Shown here in pieces: positions 1 through 8,857 of a DNA stretch of 64,000 nucleotides. The notes below the pieces were generated by a model. That model was not told the DNA's origin. It saw nothing but the letters and a program-made list of their open reading frames with translations, and did not search any database. The stretch is taken from contig NZ_JACVEE010000003.1 in assembly GCF_015355755.1 (NCBI RefSeq), forward strand, positions 744,001 through 808,000. Direction: 5' to 3'. How positions within the stretch are numbered: position 1 is the first letter of the stretch; each line of letters opens with the position of its first letter. Source of the DNA: Nocardia sp. XZ_19_385. Its GTDB lineage: Bacteria; Actinomycetota; Actinomycetes; Mycobacteriales; Mycobacteriaceae. Both the position numbers and the translations under genes were made by a program.

Positions 1-50
1 CGTGCCAGAATGTCCGTCACCCAATCCCTTCCGACCGGCGAGGAGCCCGG

Positions 51-353
51 ATGCGACTGTCACCGCATGAGCAGGAGCGGCTGCTGCTCAGCTACGCGGC
101 CGAACTGGCGCGGCGCAGGCAGGCCCGCGGGCTGAAGCTCAACCATCCCGAAGCGGTCGCGCTGATCACCGATCACGTGCTCGAAGGGGCGCGCGACGGG
201 CGGACGGTCGCCGAACTCATGTCCTCGGGGCGCACGGTGCTCGCGCGGGCCGACGTGATGGTGGGTGTGCCGGAGATGATCCACGACGTGCAGGTCGAGG
301 CCACGTTCCCGGACGGCACCAAGCTCGTCACCGTTCACAATCCGATCGGATAG
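51..353 (+). CDS. ureA: Urease gamma subunit UreA
   Basis: Smallest structural subunit of nickel urease, which hydrolyses urea to ammonia and carbamate in the cytoplasm. The 100-residue length is the family norm, and the typical segments are visible: an N-terminal [10 protein letters not shown], then [22 protein letters not shown] and a C-terminal TVHNPIG (quoted in parts). The ATG is preceded by GAGGAG with good spacing. It begins the ureABC run: ureB starts 5 bp after the stop, so the subunits should be co-translated. The promoter must lie left of the window. Confidence 0.97.
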   Translation: MRLSPHEQERLLLSYAAELARRRQARGLKLNHPEAVALITDHVLEGARDGRTVAELMSSGRTVLARADVMVGVPEMIHDVQVEATFPDGTKLVTVHNPIG

Positions 354-358
354 CCGCA

Positions 359-670
359 GTGATTCCCGGTGAATACCTCTGTGCCGAAGGCACTATCGAG
401 CTGAACGCGGGCGCCGAACGCATCGCCCTCGAGGTCGTCAACACCGGCGACCGGCCGGTGCAGGTCGGCAGTCACGTGCATTTCCCGCAGTCCAACGCCG
501 CCCTGGAATTCGACCGCGCCGCCGCCTACGGGCATCGCCTCGACATTCCGGCCGGCACCGCCGTTCGCTTCGAACCCGGTCTCGCCCAGCGGGTTTCGCT
601 GGTTCCGCTGGGCGGCACCCGTGAGGTCTACGGCATCAGCGCGAATCCCCCGGGCCGTCTCGATGGGTAG
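359..670 (+). CDS. ureB: Urease beta subunit UreB
   Basis: Second structural urease subunit, 103 aa, normal for three-subunit bacterial ureases. The family hallmarks are a start at IPGEY, the strand [11 protein letters not shown] and the C-terminal GTAVRFEPG segment. The start codon is GTG, 5 bp after the ureA stop. The gene lies between ureA and ureC in the canonical ABC order. UreB packs around UreC in the (abc)3 trimer and has no catalytic residues. Confidence 0.97.
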   Translation: MIPGEYLCAEGTIELNAGAERIALEVVNTGDRPVQVGSHVHFPQSNAALEFDRAAAYGHRLDIPAGTAVRFEPGLAQRVSLVPLGGTREVYGISANPPGRLDG

Positions 671-693
671 CGGCCCCAACCCCGAGGCAGGCC

Positions 694-2415
694 ATGAGTG
701 AATTGACCCGCGCCCGCTACGCCGAACTGTTCGGCCCCACTACGGGCGATCGAATTCGCTTGGCGGACACCGACCTGTTGATCGAGATCACCGAAGACCG
801 TTCCGGCGGACCGGGTCTCGCGGGTGAGGAAGCCGTGTTCGGCGGCGGCAAGGTGCTGCGCGAGTCCATGGGGCAGTCCCGCGCCACGCGCGCCGAGGGC
901 GCCCCGGACACCGTCATCACCGGCGTCGTGATCGTCGATCACTGGGGAATCATCAAGGCAGACCTGGGTATTCGCGACGGCCGCATCTGCGCCATCGGCA
1001 AGGCGGGCAACCCCGACACCATGTCCGGCGTGCATCCGGATCTGGTCGTCGGCCCGTCCACGGAGATCATCGCGGGCAATGGTCGCATCGTCACCGCCGG
1101 CGCCATCGACTGCCACGTGCACTTCATCTGCCCGCAGCTGATGGAGGAAGCGCTCGGCGGCGGCATCACCACGCTCATCGGCGGCGGCACCGGGCCGGCC
1201 GAGGGCAGCAAGGCCACCACCGTCACGCCCGGCTCCTGGCATCTGGCCCGGATGCTCGAGGCGCTGGACGGCTGGCCGATGAACATCGTGTTGCTCGGCA
1301 AGGGCAACACTGTCAGCGCCGACTCCATGTGGGAGCAATTGCGCGGCGGCGCAGCGGGTTTCAAATTGCACGAGGACTGGGGTTCCACCCCGGCCGCGAT
1401 CGATGCGTGCCTGCGCGTGGCCGACGCCAGCGGCGTTCAGGTGGCACTGCACTCCGACACCTTGAACGAGGCCGGGTTCGTCGAGGACACGCTCGGGGCA
1501 ATCGCCGGCCGCGGCATCCACGCCTATCACACCGAAGGCGCGGGCGGCGGGCACGCACCCGACATCATCACTGTCGCTTCCTATCTCAACGTGCTGCCCA
1601 GCTCCACCAACCCGACCCGCCCGCACACCGTCAACACCCTCGACGAGCACCTGGACATGCTCATGGTGTGCCACCACCTCAGCGCCTCCATCCCGGAGGA
1701 CCTGGCCTTCGCCGAAAGCCGTATCCGCCCTTCGACAATCGCCGCCGAAGACCTGCTGCACGACCTCGGGGCGATCTCCATGATCGGCAGCGACTCCCAG
1801 GCCATGGGCCGCATCGGTGAAGTCGTGATGCGCACCTGGCAGACCGCGCACGTCATGAAGAAGCGGCGCGGCGCCCTGCCCGGCGACGGCGCCGCCGACA
1901 ATGCCCGCGTACAGCGCTACATCGCGAAGTACACGATCGCGCCCGCCGTCGCGCACGGTCTCGACCACGAGGTCGGCTCCATCGAGGTCGGCAAACTCGC
2001 CGACCTCGTGCTGTGGGAACCGGCCTTCTTCGGCGTCCGCCCGCACGCGGTCCTCAAGGGCGGCATGATCGCCTGGGCCGCGATGGGCGACGCCAACGCC
2101 TCCATCCCCACCCCGCAACCGGTGCTCCCGCGCCCCATGTTCGGCGCCGCCCCGGTCGCCGCGGCCGCCACCTCCCTGCACTTCGTCTCCGAACACGCCA
2201 TCGACGACGGCCTCGCCGACCGCCTGAACCTGCGCCGGAAACTGGCGCCGGTCAAGAACGTTCGCGGCGTCACCAAAGCCGACATGCCGCACAACGACGC
2301 CATGCCCCACATCGAAGTCGACCCCGACACCTTCACCGTCCGCATCGACGGCGAAGTCTGGACCGAACAACCCGCCACCGAACTCCCCATGGCACAGCGG
2401 TACTTCTTGTTCTGA
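694..2415 (+). CDS. ureC: Urease alpha (catalytic) subunit UreC
   Basis: Catalytic subunit of urease, 573 aa. All dinickel-site residues can be read: His141 and His143 (HVHF), carbamylated Lys224 (FKLHEDWG), His253 (ALHSDT), His279 (AYHTEG) and Asp367 (GSDSQ). The flap histidine is in MVCHHLSAS, about residue 327. Translation starts at ATG 23 bp after ureB. Unusually, the maturation genes do not follow: ureF begins at 12109, so an unrelated block of about 9.7 kb separates structural and accessory genes. The enzyme appears intact. Confidence 0.98.
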   Translation: MSELTRARYAELFGPTTGDRIRLADTDLLIEITEDRSGGPGLAGEEAVFGGGKVLRESMGQSRATRAEGAPDTVITGVVIVDHWGIIKADLGIRDGRICAIGKAGNPDTMSGVHPDLVVGPSTEIIAGNGRIVTAGAIDCHVHFICPQLMEEALGGGITTLIGGGTGPAEGSKATTVTPGSWHLARMLEALDGWPMNIVLLGKGNTVSADSMWEQLRGGAAGFKLHEDWGSTPAAIDACLRVADASGVQVALHSDTLNEAGFVEDTLGAIAGRGIHAYHTEGAGGGHAPDIITVASYLNVLPSSTNPTRPHTVNTLDEHLDMLMVCHHLSASIPEDLAFAESRIRPSTIAAEDLLHDLGAISMIGSDSQAMGRIGEVVMRTWQTAHVMKKRRGALPGDGAADNARVQRYIAKYTIAPAVAHGLDHEVGSIEVGKLADLVLWEPAFFGVRPHAVLKGGMIAWAAMGDANASIPTPQPVLPRPMFGAAPVAAAATSLHFVSEHAIDDGLADRLNLRRKLAPVKNVRGVTKADMPHNDAMPHIEVDPDTFTVRIDGEVWTEQPATELPMAQRYFLF

Positions 2416-2505
2416 ACCGCCGGAAAGTCATTGATACGCAACGGCTATCGAGGTAATGTCGCTCTCCTGTTCGAGTTGCGCCTGATCGGCTAGAAGGGGA
2501 GACAG

Positions 2506-2988
2506 ATGCCATCCGTTGAAGATCGACTGACCACACTCGAGACGAAGTTCGACCAAGCCGACCTGCCGGGGTTGCGTCGGCGGTTGGACGCTAACCACGA
2601 CAAAGTGTTAGAAGAGTTCGGCCACGTCCATGCCGACTCGACCGAGATCAAGGACACTCTCGGCGCGCACACGCAGACCTTGGACCGTCTCGAGAAGTCG
2701 GTCGGCGCGCACACGCAGACCTTGGACGGTCTCGAGAAGACTGTGGGCGCGCATACGACGAGCTTGGACCGGCTCGAGAAGACTGTGGGCGCGCATACGA
2801 CGACCTTGGACCGGCTCGAGAAGACTGTCGGCGCGCACTCGACCACGTTGGACTCGCATACCCAGACCCTGGACTCGCATACCAAGACCCTGGACTCGCA
2901 TACCAAGACGTTGGACTCGCACACGAAGACGTTGGACGAGCACACGAAACTGTTGCACGAGATTTTGGATCGGCTGCCGCCGAAATAG
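2506..2988 (+). CDS. Coiled-coil repeat protein of unknown function
   Basis: A 160-residue protein not assigned to a named family. After a globular-looking start (SVEDRLTTLETKFDQ) it becomes almost wholly repetitive. Residues about 50-110 are 14-residue units of the type GAHTxTLDRLEKTV (42-bp DNA period). Residues about 110-150 are 7-residue units of the type DSHTKTL (21-bp period). Hydrophobic residues fall on heptad positions, as in a long parallel coiled-coil stalk, similar to phage tail-fibre or trimeric adhesin stalks. There is no signal peptide or membrane segment. RBS AGAAGGGGAGACAG precedes the ATG. It is the first gene of the block that splits the urease locus. Confidence 0.75.
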   Translation: MPSVEDRLTTLETKFDQADLPGLRRRLDANHDKVLEEFGHVHADSTEIKDTLGAHTQTLDRLEKSVGAHTQTLDGLEKTVGAHTTSLDRLEKTVGAHTTTLDRLEKTVGAHSTTLDSHTQTLDSHTKTLDSHTKTLDSHTKTLDEHTKLLHEILDRLPPK

Positions 2989-3079
2989 GGCGTATCGGGC
3001 GGGTGGGTTGTTGTCGTAGCGCAGGGCGAAACTGCTGGTAGGGCGGGTGCCCTGCGTTGCGGGTGGCGGGGGTTGATCG

Positions 3080-3428
3080 GTGGCGGAGGTGGCGGCGGGA
3101 TGGGCCGACCAGCAGATCGCCGAGCCCGCGTCGCAAGCCGCACTGGCCGACGTGCTCAGCAAGGTCAACCTCAAAATGGCCGACGTCGTCGAGGAGTCCG
3201 CAACGTCCTCGGTGGAAAATCGCCGCCATCCTGATCGCCTCCGCGGGCACCGCCTCACCCGCCCTCATCGCCCGCGCGATGTTCGGCATCTCCGGCGCCA
3301 CCCTCACGGTCTCCCGCGTCCTACTGCTGCTGGTCAAGGAACTGGTGTCCATCGGCGCCCTCGCCGACGACGTAACCAAGGCGATCCTCGGCGTCTACCA
3401 GGTGCAGAACGAAGCAGCGAAGGCATAG
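3080..3428 (+). pseudogene. Frameshifted small helical/hydrophobic protein gene
   Basis: Two overlapping reading frames make one plausible protein of about 115 residues. From the GTG at 3080 the frame codes MAEVAAGWADQQIAEPASQ and onward to ...EESATSSVE. After that it becomes arginine-rich nonsense. In the frame shifted by one base, sensible protein resumes at IAAILIASAGTASPALIAR and runs through a hydrophobic helix to VYQVQNEAAKA, stopping at 3428. The switch falls at an A4 run at 3216-3219. A one-base indel in the genome, an assembly error or a programmed shift would each explain it. I do not recognise the family. Confidence 0.5.
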
Positions 3429-3515
3429 CGCATACTCGCCTGATCAAAGGGGAACCGGAACGGGCCGGGATGCGTCCTAGACTGTGGGGCAAGTATGACG
3501 GCCTGGAGTGGAGGC

Positions 3516-4058
3516 ATGGTGGGACGACGGACGACGGCGACGATAGCGGCGCTGGCCGGGGTAGTGCTGGTGGCCTCGGGGTGTGGGTCGAAGACCGACG
3601 GGAAGGCTGGGCCGACCACCACGGACACGTCGGCGGCTACGGCGGCACTGTGGGATCCGTGCGTGCAGATCTCGGAGGCCGCGCTGAAGCAGATCGGGGT
3701 GGATCCAGCAACGAAGGAATCGGGCGTAGCGGGGGTAGAGGAACCCGGATGGAAGGTATGTAGCTGGAACAACAGCGACTTCAACCTGGGAGTCTTTTCC
3801 ACAGTCCGAACCGTTGAAGAGTTCAAAAAGAAGCCTGACAACACCGACTTCGCCGACGTCACGATCGGCGGTCGCACCGGATTGCGTTTTCGGCAGACCT
3901 TCGACAAGGACGATAAGATCTGCGACCTGCTCTTCTCCACCGCCCAAGGCACGGTTGATATAACGGTGTCCAATCGAGTCTCATCCAAGAACAAGGTTTC
4001 GCCGTGCGAACGCGCCGGGACAGCGGCTGAGATCCTAATGCCGGGCGTGCCGCGCTGA
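3516..4058 (+). CDS. DUF3558-family lipoprotein
   Basis: Predicted lipoprotein of 180 aa. The N-terminus is MVGRRTT followed by a hydrophobic stretch ending in the lipobox LVASGC (Cys23), then a Ser/Thr-rich linker and a soluble domain. That domain has the DUF3558 pattern: a DPC near the start, GWKVCSW, TIGGRTGLRF and KICDLLF. DUF3558 lipoproteins are common in mycolata and their function is unknown. I chose the ATG at 3516 because GGAG lies 7 nt upstream; an in-frame ATG at 3495 would add seven residues. A TAGACT hexamer at 3478-3483 could be a -10 box. It sits 16 bp before the type VII module and may belong to it. Confidence 0.8.
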   Translation: MVGRRTTATIAALAGVVLVASGCGSKTDGKAGPTTTDTSAATAALWDPCVQISEAALKQIGVDPATKESGVAGVEEPGWKVCSWNNSDFNLGVFSTVRTVEEFKKKPDNTDFADVTIGGRTGLRFRQTFDKDDKICDLLFSTAQGTVDITVSNRVSSKNKVSPCERAGTAAEILMPGVPR

Positions 4059-4074
4059 TCCGGAGGAACAATTC

Positions 4075-4449
4075 ATGACTATTAACGAGGAGAAGACCCG
4101 GTGGAGCCATCTCGCCAGTGAGGCGAAGGCTGGCCGACTGTATCTCGATCAAGCGGTAGCGAAGGATTGCCGAGATGCCTGCAACAAACAGATCGCACTG
4201 TACGAAGGTCTGATCGACGATCTCGAATTCATGAAGAGGGTCTCCGGTTTCGGAAACTTCGAGTGCGCCGACAAACTTGCAGAAATGTTGGGGCAAAAGG
4301 CATTTGGCGGTGATGGCGACGTCTATACCGCACTCAAGGAACACATCAGCGTGATCGAGCTCATCCGCGACACCATCCAGGTCTCCGTCGACAAGTACGA
4401 GGCCCAGGACAAAGTCAACGCGGGCGAACAAGACAAGCTGTTGAACTGA
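4075..4449 (+). CDS. Small helical type VII secretion partner candidate (YxxxD motif)
   Basis: A 124-residue, mostly helical protein with RBS CGGAGG 8 nt before the ATG. Near its C-terminus it carries YEAQD at about residues 108-112, matching the YxxxD/E export signal of type VII substrates. The residues before it are charged and helical. It lies 15 bp upstream of a WxG-bearing PPE-like protein, which in turn overlaps an EspG chaperone gene. It therefore sits where the PE/CFP-10-like partner would be expected in a heterodimeric substrate pair. There is no classical PE or WXG100 signature, so the role is inferred from motif and context. Confidence 0.6.
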   Translation: MTINEEKTRWSHLASEAKAGRLYLDQAVAKDCRDACNKQIALYEGLIDDLEFMKRVSGFGNFECADKLAEMLGQKAFGGDGDVYTALKEHISVIELIRDTIQVSVDKYEAQDKVNAGEQDKLLN

Positions 4450-4464
4450 ACGGGGGGACGACAA

Positions 4465-5784
4465 GTGGGTCTGCTATTTGCGGGTATCGCCTCCGCGCTG
4501 TGGGAGTCGAGCAAGTCCGGTCCGCCGGATGTCGGCAAGGACGAGAGTCCCGAGGCAACGATGGCGCGCAACAGGGTTCAGGAACTGGTGAGCGGTAGCG
4601 GCCTCGACTTTCAAGGGTCGAAGGTGCCGGAATCCAGTTATAAGAATCCGGAGGGAATGGACGACCTGTACGCCCGAGTGCAGGCCATGGAGCCTGACAC
4701 GGTCAAGAGACTGCACGACCGCTGGGAAGGTCTGCGTAACCAGCTCAACGACGGCTTCGTCAATTTCGGGTTGGAGATGACCAAGGCCATCGAAGCCAAA
4801 TGGCAAGGCGAAGCGGCGAATTCAGCGGCTACGGGCATCACTGACTACGTCAAGAAGTCCAGCACCTTCGTCGATTCGGTCGCACTGGTCTCGGAGAAAG
4901 TGAAGCTGGTCCGCTCCGCCATCGACCTCACCAAGCCCAATGTGCAGCAAGCCCCCGACTCCACCCTGACCAGCAACATTGCCAGCTGGGTCCCAGGCCC
5001 GACCTGGAAGCTGAACGAGCATCGGGAAGAGTCGTACCAAACCGCGGCCGCGAATATCGTGAAGAACGTCTTCTACCCGGCCGTCAAGGAAGCCGACGAC
5101 AAGGTTCCGCTGGTCCCCAAGCCGTACAACCCGGTGCAGCAGAACACCGACATCCCAGGCCCTGTGGTGCCCAAGTCGTCCGACGGCGCGCAGCCTCCAT
5201 CCAGCGCCCCCTCGGCACCCAAGAACACGGAAGAACCGAAGGCCGAGGAAAAGCCGGAAACCACGCAGCCTCCGTCTTCGGATCCCAGCACCGCACCGCA
5301 GAATTCGGACGATCCGTCGACGAAACCGGCCACGACCGACATGCCGACCACCCCGGCGTCCACTGTCCCGACCGTCGCCGAGACCCCGAAATCGACTGAC
5401 CCGAAGCTGAATACGGGTGTACCGGGAACCAGCCCGGGTTCGGGTGTCCCCGGTTCCGGGGTACCCGGTTCGGGCGTCCCGGGCTCCGGCACTCCCGGCT
5501 CCGGCACACCCGGCTCCGCGAACCCCGGTGCGGGAAAGACGATCTCGGGCACCCCGGGCACCGCCGCTGCCGCCGCGCAGGGCGCGAATCGCGCCGCCGC
5601 GGCCCGCGCCGGTACGTCCGGCATGCCGGGCATGGGCGGCATGGGTGGCGCCCGCGGCCAGGGCGACGACGACAAGGAACACCAGACCAAGGATTATCTG
5701 ATCAACCAGGAGAACGGCGAGATCCTGACGGGCTTGGATCCGGAGCATCGCGTGAAGACGGTTCCGCCGGTGATCGGCGAATGA
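4465..5784 (+). CDS. PPE-like WxG protein with proline/glycine-rich tail, putative type VII substrate
   Basis: A 439-residue protein starting at GTG after a G-rich RBS. The first 200 residues are helical and contain WxG turns (WEG at 87-89, WQG at 113-115), as in WXG100/PPE helical hairpins. From about residue 215 it is low-complexity: Pro/Ser/Thr/Glu-rich, then tandem GSGVP/GSGTP pentapeptides, then Ala- and Gly/Met-rich. This resembles secreted or wall-spanning proteins. The stop overlaps the EspG-like gene start (ATGA), a strong hint that EspG is its chaperone. The organisation matches a PE-PPE-EspG module, but no ESX core genes are in the window, so export by an unlinked ESX system is inferred. 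Confidence 0.65.
   Translation: MGLLFAGIASALWESSKSGPPDVGKDESPEATMARNRVQELVSGSGLDFQGSKVPESSYKNPEGMDDLYARVQAMEPDTVKRLHDRWEGLRNQLNDGFVNFGLEMTKAIEAKWQGEAANSAATGITDYVKKSSTFVDSVALVSEKVKLVRSAIDLTKPNVQQAPDSTLTSNIASWVPGPTWKLNEHREESYQTAAANIVKNVFYPAVKEADDKVPLVPKPYNPVQQNTDIPGPVVPKSSDGAQPPSSAPSAPKNTEEPKAEEKPETTQPPSSDPSTAPQNSDDPSTKPATTDMPTTPASTVPTVAETPKSTDPKLNTGVPGTSPGSGVPGSGVPGSGVPGSGTPGSGTPGSANPGAGKTISGTPGTAAAAAQGANRAAAARAGTSGMPGMGGMGGARGQGDDDKEHQTKDYLINQENGEILTGLDPEHRVKTVPPVIGE
5428..5520 (+). repeat. 15-bp in-frame tandem repeats (GSGVP/GSGTP)
   Basis: Six to seven imperfect 15-bp units inside the PPE-like gene, each coding a Gly-Ser-Gly-Val/Thr-Pro pentapeptide. Synonymous differences between units indicate selection at the protein level. 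Copy number is likely to vary between strains by slippage. Confidence 0.8.
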
Positions 5785-6554
5785 GCAAGCGGGAGTGGAC
5801 GTTCACACCGTTGGCGTTCAAGGTGCTGTGGCGTGCGGCCGATCGGGATGTACTGCCGTATCCGCTGCAGTATCGGTCGACCGCGGACACGATCGCCGAC
5901 TATGACAAGGCGTGGAAAGCCGAAGCCGCCGCGCTGCATAAGCATTTCGACGAGTCCATGTTCGGGGCGCTGCGGATCCTTGCGGAACCGGAGGCGCGGA
6001 TCGAGGTCGCGGGCAAGCTGGGCCGCGACAAGCTGCGGGTGCACGCGGCGGTGCACTATCAGCATGCGGTGCTGCTGGTGCAGGAGCCGACCGACGCCCC
6101 GGATCGCGGCGGCAAGGTCCGGATGACAATGCTCCCGGCGCACGAGGTTTCGCGCCGGGTGCTGGGTCAGCTGCCGAATACGGCGCGGGGGAGCGGCGAG
6201 GGGATCGAGGTGTCGCGCCACGATCTGGACGAGGACGGCCCGTTCCGCGGTTTCCACGACGACGCTCCGGTGTCGCCGCGCAAACTCGCCGCCCGGTTCT
6301 TCGAGCGCCCGCGGGGCGCGGTGGTGCATGTCGCGGTTTACGCGGGTCCGGCCTGGGACAATCGGCCCGCGCCGTCGCGTGGTTTCCACATCATGGACTA
6401 TCCGGATGGCCGCTACGTCGTCCGCAACGGCGGCACCCTCAAGGCGTCACCCGCCGATCGCGCGCTGCTGGCGGCCGACCTGGATCGCATCCTGGCCATC
6501 ACGGTGGACGCGCACCGGGAGGAGTCCGATCCCGCCTACCGCACCCGGGTGTGA
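5781..6554 (+). CDS. EspG-family ESX secretion-associated chaperone
   Basis: A 257-residue protein resembling EspG, the cytosolic chaperone that binds PPE-type substrates and keeps them soluble for ESX (type VII) export. It has the family start FTPLAFKVLWRA, a middle ARIEVAG...RVHAAVHY strand region and a late RGFHIMDYPDGRYVV. The start overlaps the preceding PPE-like gene by 4 bp (ATGA), indicating translational coupling with its probable client. No membrane segment or signal is seen. Family assignment is by overall pattern; the client is inferred from gene order. Confidence 0.75.
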   Translation: MSKREWTFTPLAFKVLWRAADRDVLPYPLQYRSTADTIADYDKAWKAEAAALHKHFDESMFGALRILAEPEARIEVAGKLGRDKLRVHAAVHYQHAVLLVQEPTDAPDRGGKVRMTMLPAHEVSRRVLGQLPNTARGSGEGIEVSRHDLDEDGPFRGFHDDAPVSPRKLAARFFERPRGAVVHVAVYAGPAWDNRPAPSRGFHIMDYPDGRYVVRNGGTLKASPADRALLAADLDRILAITVDAHREESDPAYRTRV

Positions 6555-6671
6555 CCGAAAGCTCAACCGGGCGTGGTGATCTCAGGAGGCGGGGCAATGA
6601 ACCCGGTTCAGCATCGTCCCAGGCGCCGGCCGCTCGAGGCAATACTGAAATCCCGTGCGGGCCTTGGGGAA

Positions 6672-7517
6672 TCAGCGCGTGGGCCGGATGGCGTCCAGGA
6701 CGATGTCGGCGATACCGCGCATGCCGGTGACGGTGGGGTGGTAGGGGATCAGGGTCTCGGTGGCGAGGATCGGGTCGAACCAGCGCACGCCCTCGGGTGC
6801 GCACATGTCGTGGCCCGCGGCGCGCGTCCGGGTGTCGATGTAGGTCGCGCCGTTGGCGGCGGCGCCGGCTGCGACCACGGTGTTGAGGCGGTCGAACGCG
6901 CGCTGCACGGTCGCGGCGTCGGAGGGGCGCAGCCCGACGAGTTCGGGGCAGCCGCCGTCGCGGACATACAAAGGCCAGCCGTCGACGAACACCTTCGCAT
7001 TCGGCGCGAGCACCGAAATCTGGCGCAGTGCAGCGGAATACGACTGGGCGATGCCGTCGATATCGCCATCCCAGGCCGGGTCGGCGCACGGCCGCGCGCC
7101 GGCGGTGTGACAGTTCAGCACATACTTGGTCATGTTCGTGTCGTTGGCGCCGATATGCACCGTCACCAGCTTGGTGTTCGGCCCGAGCGCATCGAATTGC
7201 GGTGCGACACCGGCCCCTTGGGCGGTGCTGAGATCCTTGATCTTGGCCGAACTGCAGGTCCGATCATCCAGCCGCACCCCGAGCCCCTCGGCCACCAGCT
7301 TCGGCGTATTCGCCGTCGACCGGATACACATCAGCGGCGCACTCGCATCGAACTTCTGCACCCCGGTTGTCGCCGCACCTGAATCCCCGAGCGCCACGTA
7401 CTCCGCCCCGCCATCGGCCGGCGCGGCCATTGCCGTCGGCATGGAAGCTGTTGGCGCCAAATACAACAGCCCCGCCGCCACCGCTGCCGAACCCCACAGC
7501 TTCCGCCTGCCGCTCAT
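6672..7517 (-). CDS. Secreted SGNH/GDSL-family esterase-lipase
   Basis: A 281-residue exported hydrolase. A signal peptide of about 31 residues ends near AMAAPA. The SGNH blocks follow: GDSGA with Ser46 (block I), the GAND motif in VHIGANDTN with Asn125 (block III), and YHPTVTG with His about 260 (block V). Paired cysteines fit an extracytoplasmic enzyme. These proteins hydrolyse ester bonds in lipids or polysaccharide substituents; the substrate cannot be told. It is convergent with the EspG-like gene and stands alone. Confidence 0.85.
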   Translation of the reverse strand: MSGRRKLWGSAAVAAGLLYLAPTASMPTAMAAPADGGAEYVALGDSGAATTGVQKFDASAPLMCIRSTANTPKLVAEGLGVRLDDRTCSSAKIKDLSTAQGAGVAPQFDALGPNTKLVTVHIGANDTNMTKYVLNCHTAGARPCADPAWDGDIDGIAQSYSAALRQISVLAPNAKVFVDGWPLYVRDGGCPELVGLRPSDAATVQRAFDRLNTVVAAGAAANGATYIDTRTRAAGHDMCAPEGVRWFDPILATETLIPYHPTVTGMRGIADIVLDAIRPTR

Positions 7518-7668
7518 CCTGTTGCTCCACTCCGCATCGAGCGCCCAAAGTGAGACGCATTGGTTCCGCTTTCGGCACCGTACTACTCCGGGCCGCCGCC
7601 CGGCACCGATTCGCCCAACTCATGAACCATTCCTCCCCGGCGCGACCGGAAACCGAACCGCGGGCGAG

Positions 7669-8061
7669 TTATGAGGTGGGCTGTTTGGAGATCACCCGTA
7701 CGAGGTGCCAGGTGAGGGAGGGAGCGTCGGCGGGCGGGTTGACCCAGGGCCGCTCTTCGACGAGCAAGTGGTAGGTGTAGCCGGGCTGGTAGTCGAAGCC
7801 GTCGATGCCGAAGTAGTGCAGCTCCCAAGGGGCATTCGGGTCGGTTCGGACCTGGAGGCACTGCATGGGTGCTACGCCGGTGCAGGGGACTTCCTTGTCG
7901 GCGACGTCGATCTCGAATTGCTTGTTCGCGGGGTTGGAAGGGGTGCTGGTAGCCGAAGGGGTGGTGCTGGCCGCGGCATCGCCGGTCGACTGGTCCGCGG
8001 TGCAGCCCGCCAGCGGCAGGACGGCGAGTGCGGCGGCGAGAACGAGCATTCCGAGGCGCAT
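7669..8061 (-). CDS. DUF4377-containing lipoprotein
   Basis: A 130-residue lipoprotein. I start it at the ATG giving MRLGMLVLAAALAV, because the lipobox LPLAGC follows directly; the longer upstream frame reads as noise. After a Thr/Ser-rich linker comes a DUF4377-like domain: VPCTGVAPMQCLQV, then W, then GFDYQPGYTYHLLV. This domain occurs in surface lipoproteins, often near META domains, and has no established function. It is divergent from the O-methyltransferase at 8192. Confidence 0.8.
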   Translation of the reverse strand: MRLGMLVLAAALAVLPLAGCTADQSTGDAAASTTPSATSTPSNPANKQFEIDVADKEVPCTGVAPMQCLQVRTDPNAPWELHYFGIDGFDYQPGYTYHLLVEERPWVNPPADAPSLTWHLVRVISKQPTS

Positions 8062-8191
8062 GGCCGCGAATATGCCACAGGTTTGCCGATGGACCCGGGA
8101 TCCCTCGCCCCTGGCGTTGCCGACCATCGGGGCGGGCGGGACAACTGGTCGACACGGCCGAGTGTGACGCCGCGGTGGCAGACTGGCCCTC

Positions 8192-8857
8192 ATGACGAGT
8201 GCTGACTGGGCTGAAGTGGACAGCTACCTGGTAGACCAACTGGTGCGAGACCCGGAGACCGCCGCCGTGCTGGCGGAGAACGCGAAGGCCGGACTCCCCG
8301 AGATCGATGTGTCCGCGCCCCAAGGCAAGTTCCTGTACCTGCTGGCGCGATCGGCCGGGGCGCGGCGGGTGCTGGAGGTCGGCACGCTCGGCGGATACAG
8401 CACGGTGTGGCTGGCCCGGGCGGTCGGGAAGGCCGGGCAGGTGCTGACCCTGGAATACGAGCCGAAGCATGCCGAGGTGGCGCGGCAGAACCTGGACCGG
8501 GCCGGCGTCGGCGACCGGGTCGAGATCCGGGTCGGCGCCGCCCTGGACACCCTGCCGATGCTGGCCGAGGAGAATTCGGAGCCGTTCGATCTGGTGTTCC
8601 TGGACGCCGACAAGGTCAACAACCCGCACTACGTGCGATGGGCGCTGCGGCTGACCCGCCCCGGCTCGGTGATCATCGTCGACAACGTGGTCCGCCAGGG
8701 CGGTCTCGCCGACGCGAACTCGACCGATCCCGCGATCCGCGGCGGCCGCGAGGTCGTCGAATTGCTGTCCGCCGAACCGCGTTTGGACGCCACCGTGGTG
8801 CAGACCGTCGGTTCGAAGGGCTGGGACGGGTTCGCCTACGCCCTGGTCGTCGACTAG
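8192..8857 (+). CDS. Class I SAM-dependent O-methyltransferase (family 3, catechol-OMT-like)
   Basis: A 221-residue cytosolic methyltransferase. It shows the family-3 pattern: QGKFLYLL near the N-terminus, the SAM-binding motif VLEVGTLGGYST, an acidic second motif LTLEYE, the metal-site FDLVFLDADK, and IVDNVVRQG. Such enzymes transfer methyl from SAM to a catechol-type hydroxyl using a divalent metal. The substrate is unknown. The stop overlaps the convergent tetR gene by 3 bp (CTAG), so the two 3' ends interlock. Confidence 0.9.
   Translation: MTSADWAEVDSYLVDQLVRDPETAAVLAENAKAGLPEIDVSAPQGKFLYLLARSAGARRVLEVGTLGGYSTVWLARAVGKAGQVLTLEYEPKHAEVARQNLDRAGVGDRVEIRVGAALDTLPMLAEENSEPFDLVFLDADKVNNPHYVRWALRLTRPGSVIIVDNVVRQGGLADANSTDPAIRGGREVVELLSAEPRLDATVVQTVGSKGWDGFAYALVVD

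Noticed and set aside
628..2370. 580-codon ORF antisense to ureC
   Set aside because: High-GC mirror frame; Gly/Val/Arg/Asp-rich composition with no motif, fully covered by an intact ureC.
3080..3763. 227-codon ORF continuing past the frameshift
   Set aside because: After about codon 46 it becomes Arg/His-rich shadow and overlaps the lipoprotein gene.
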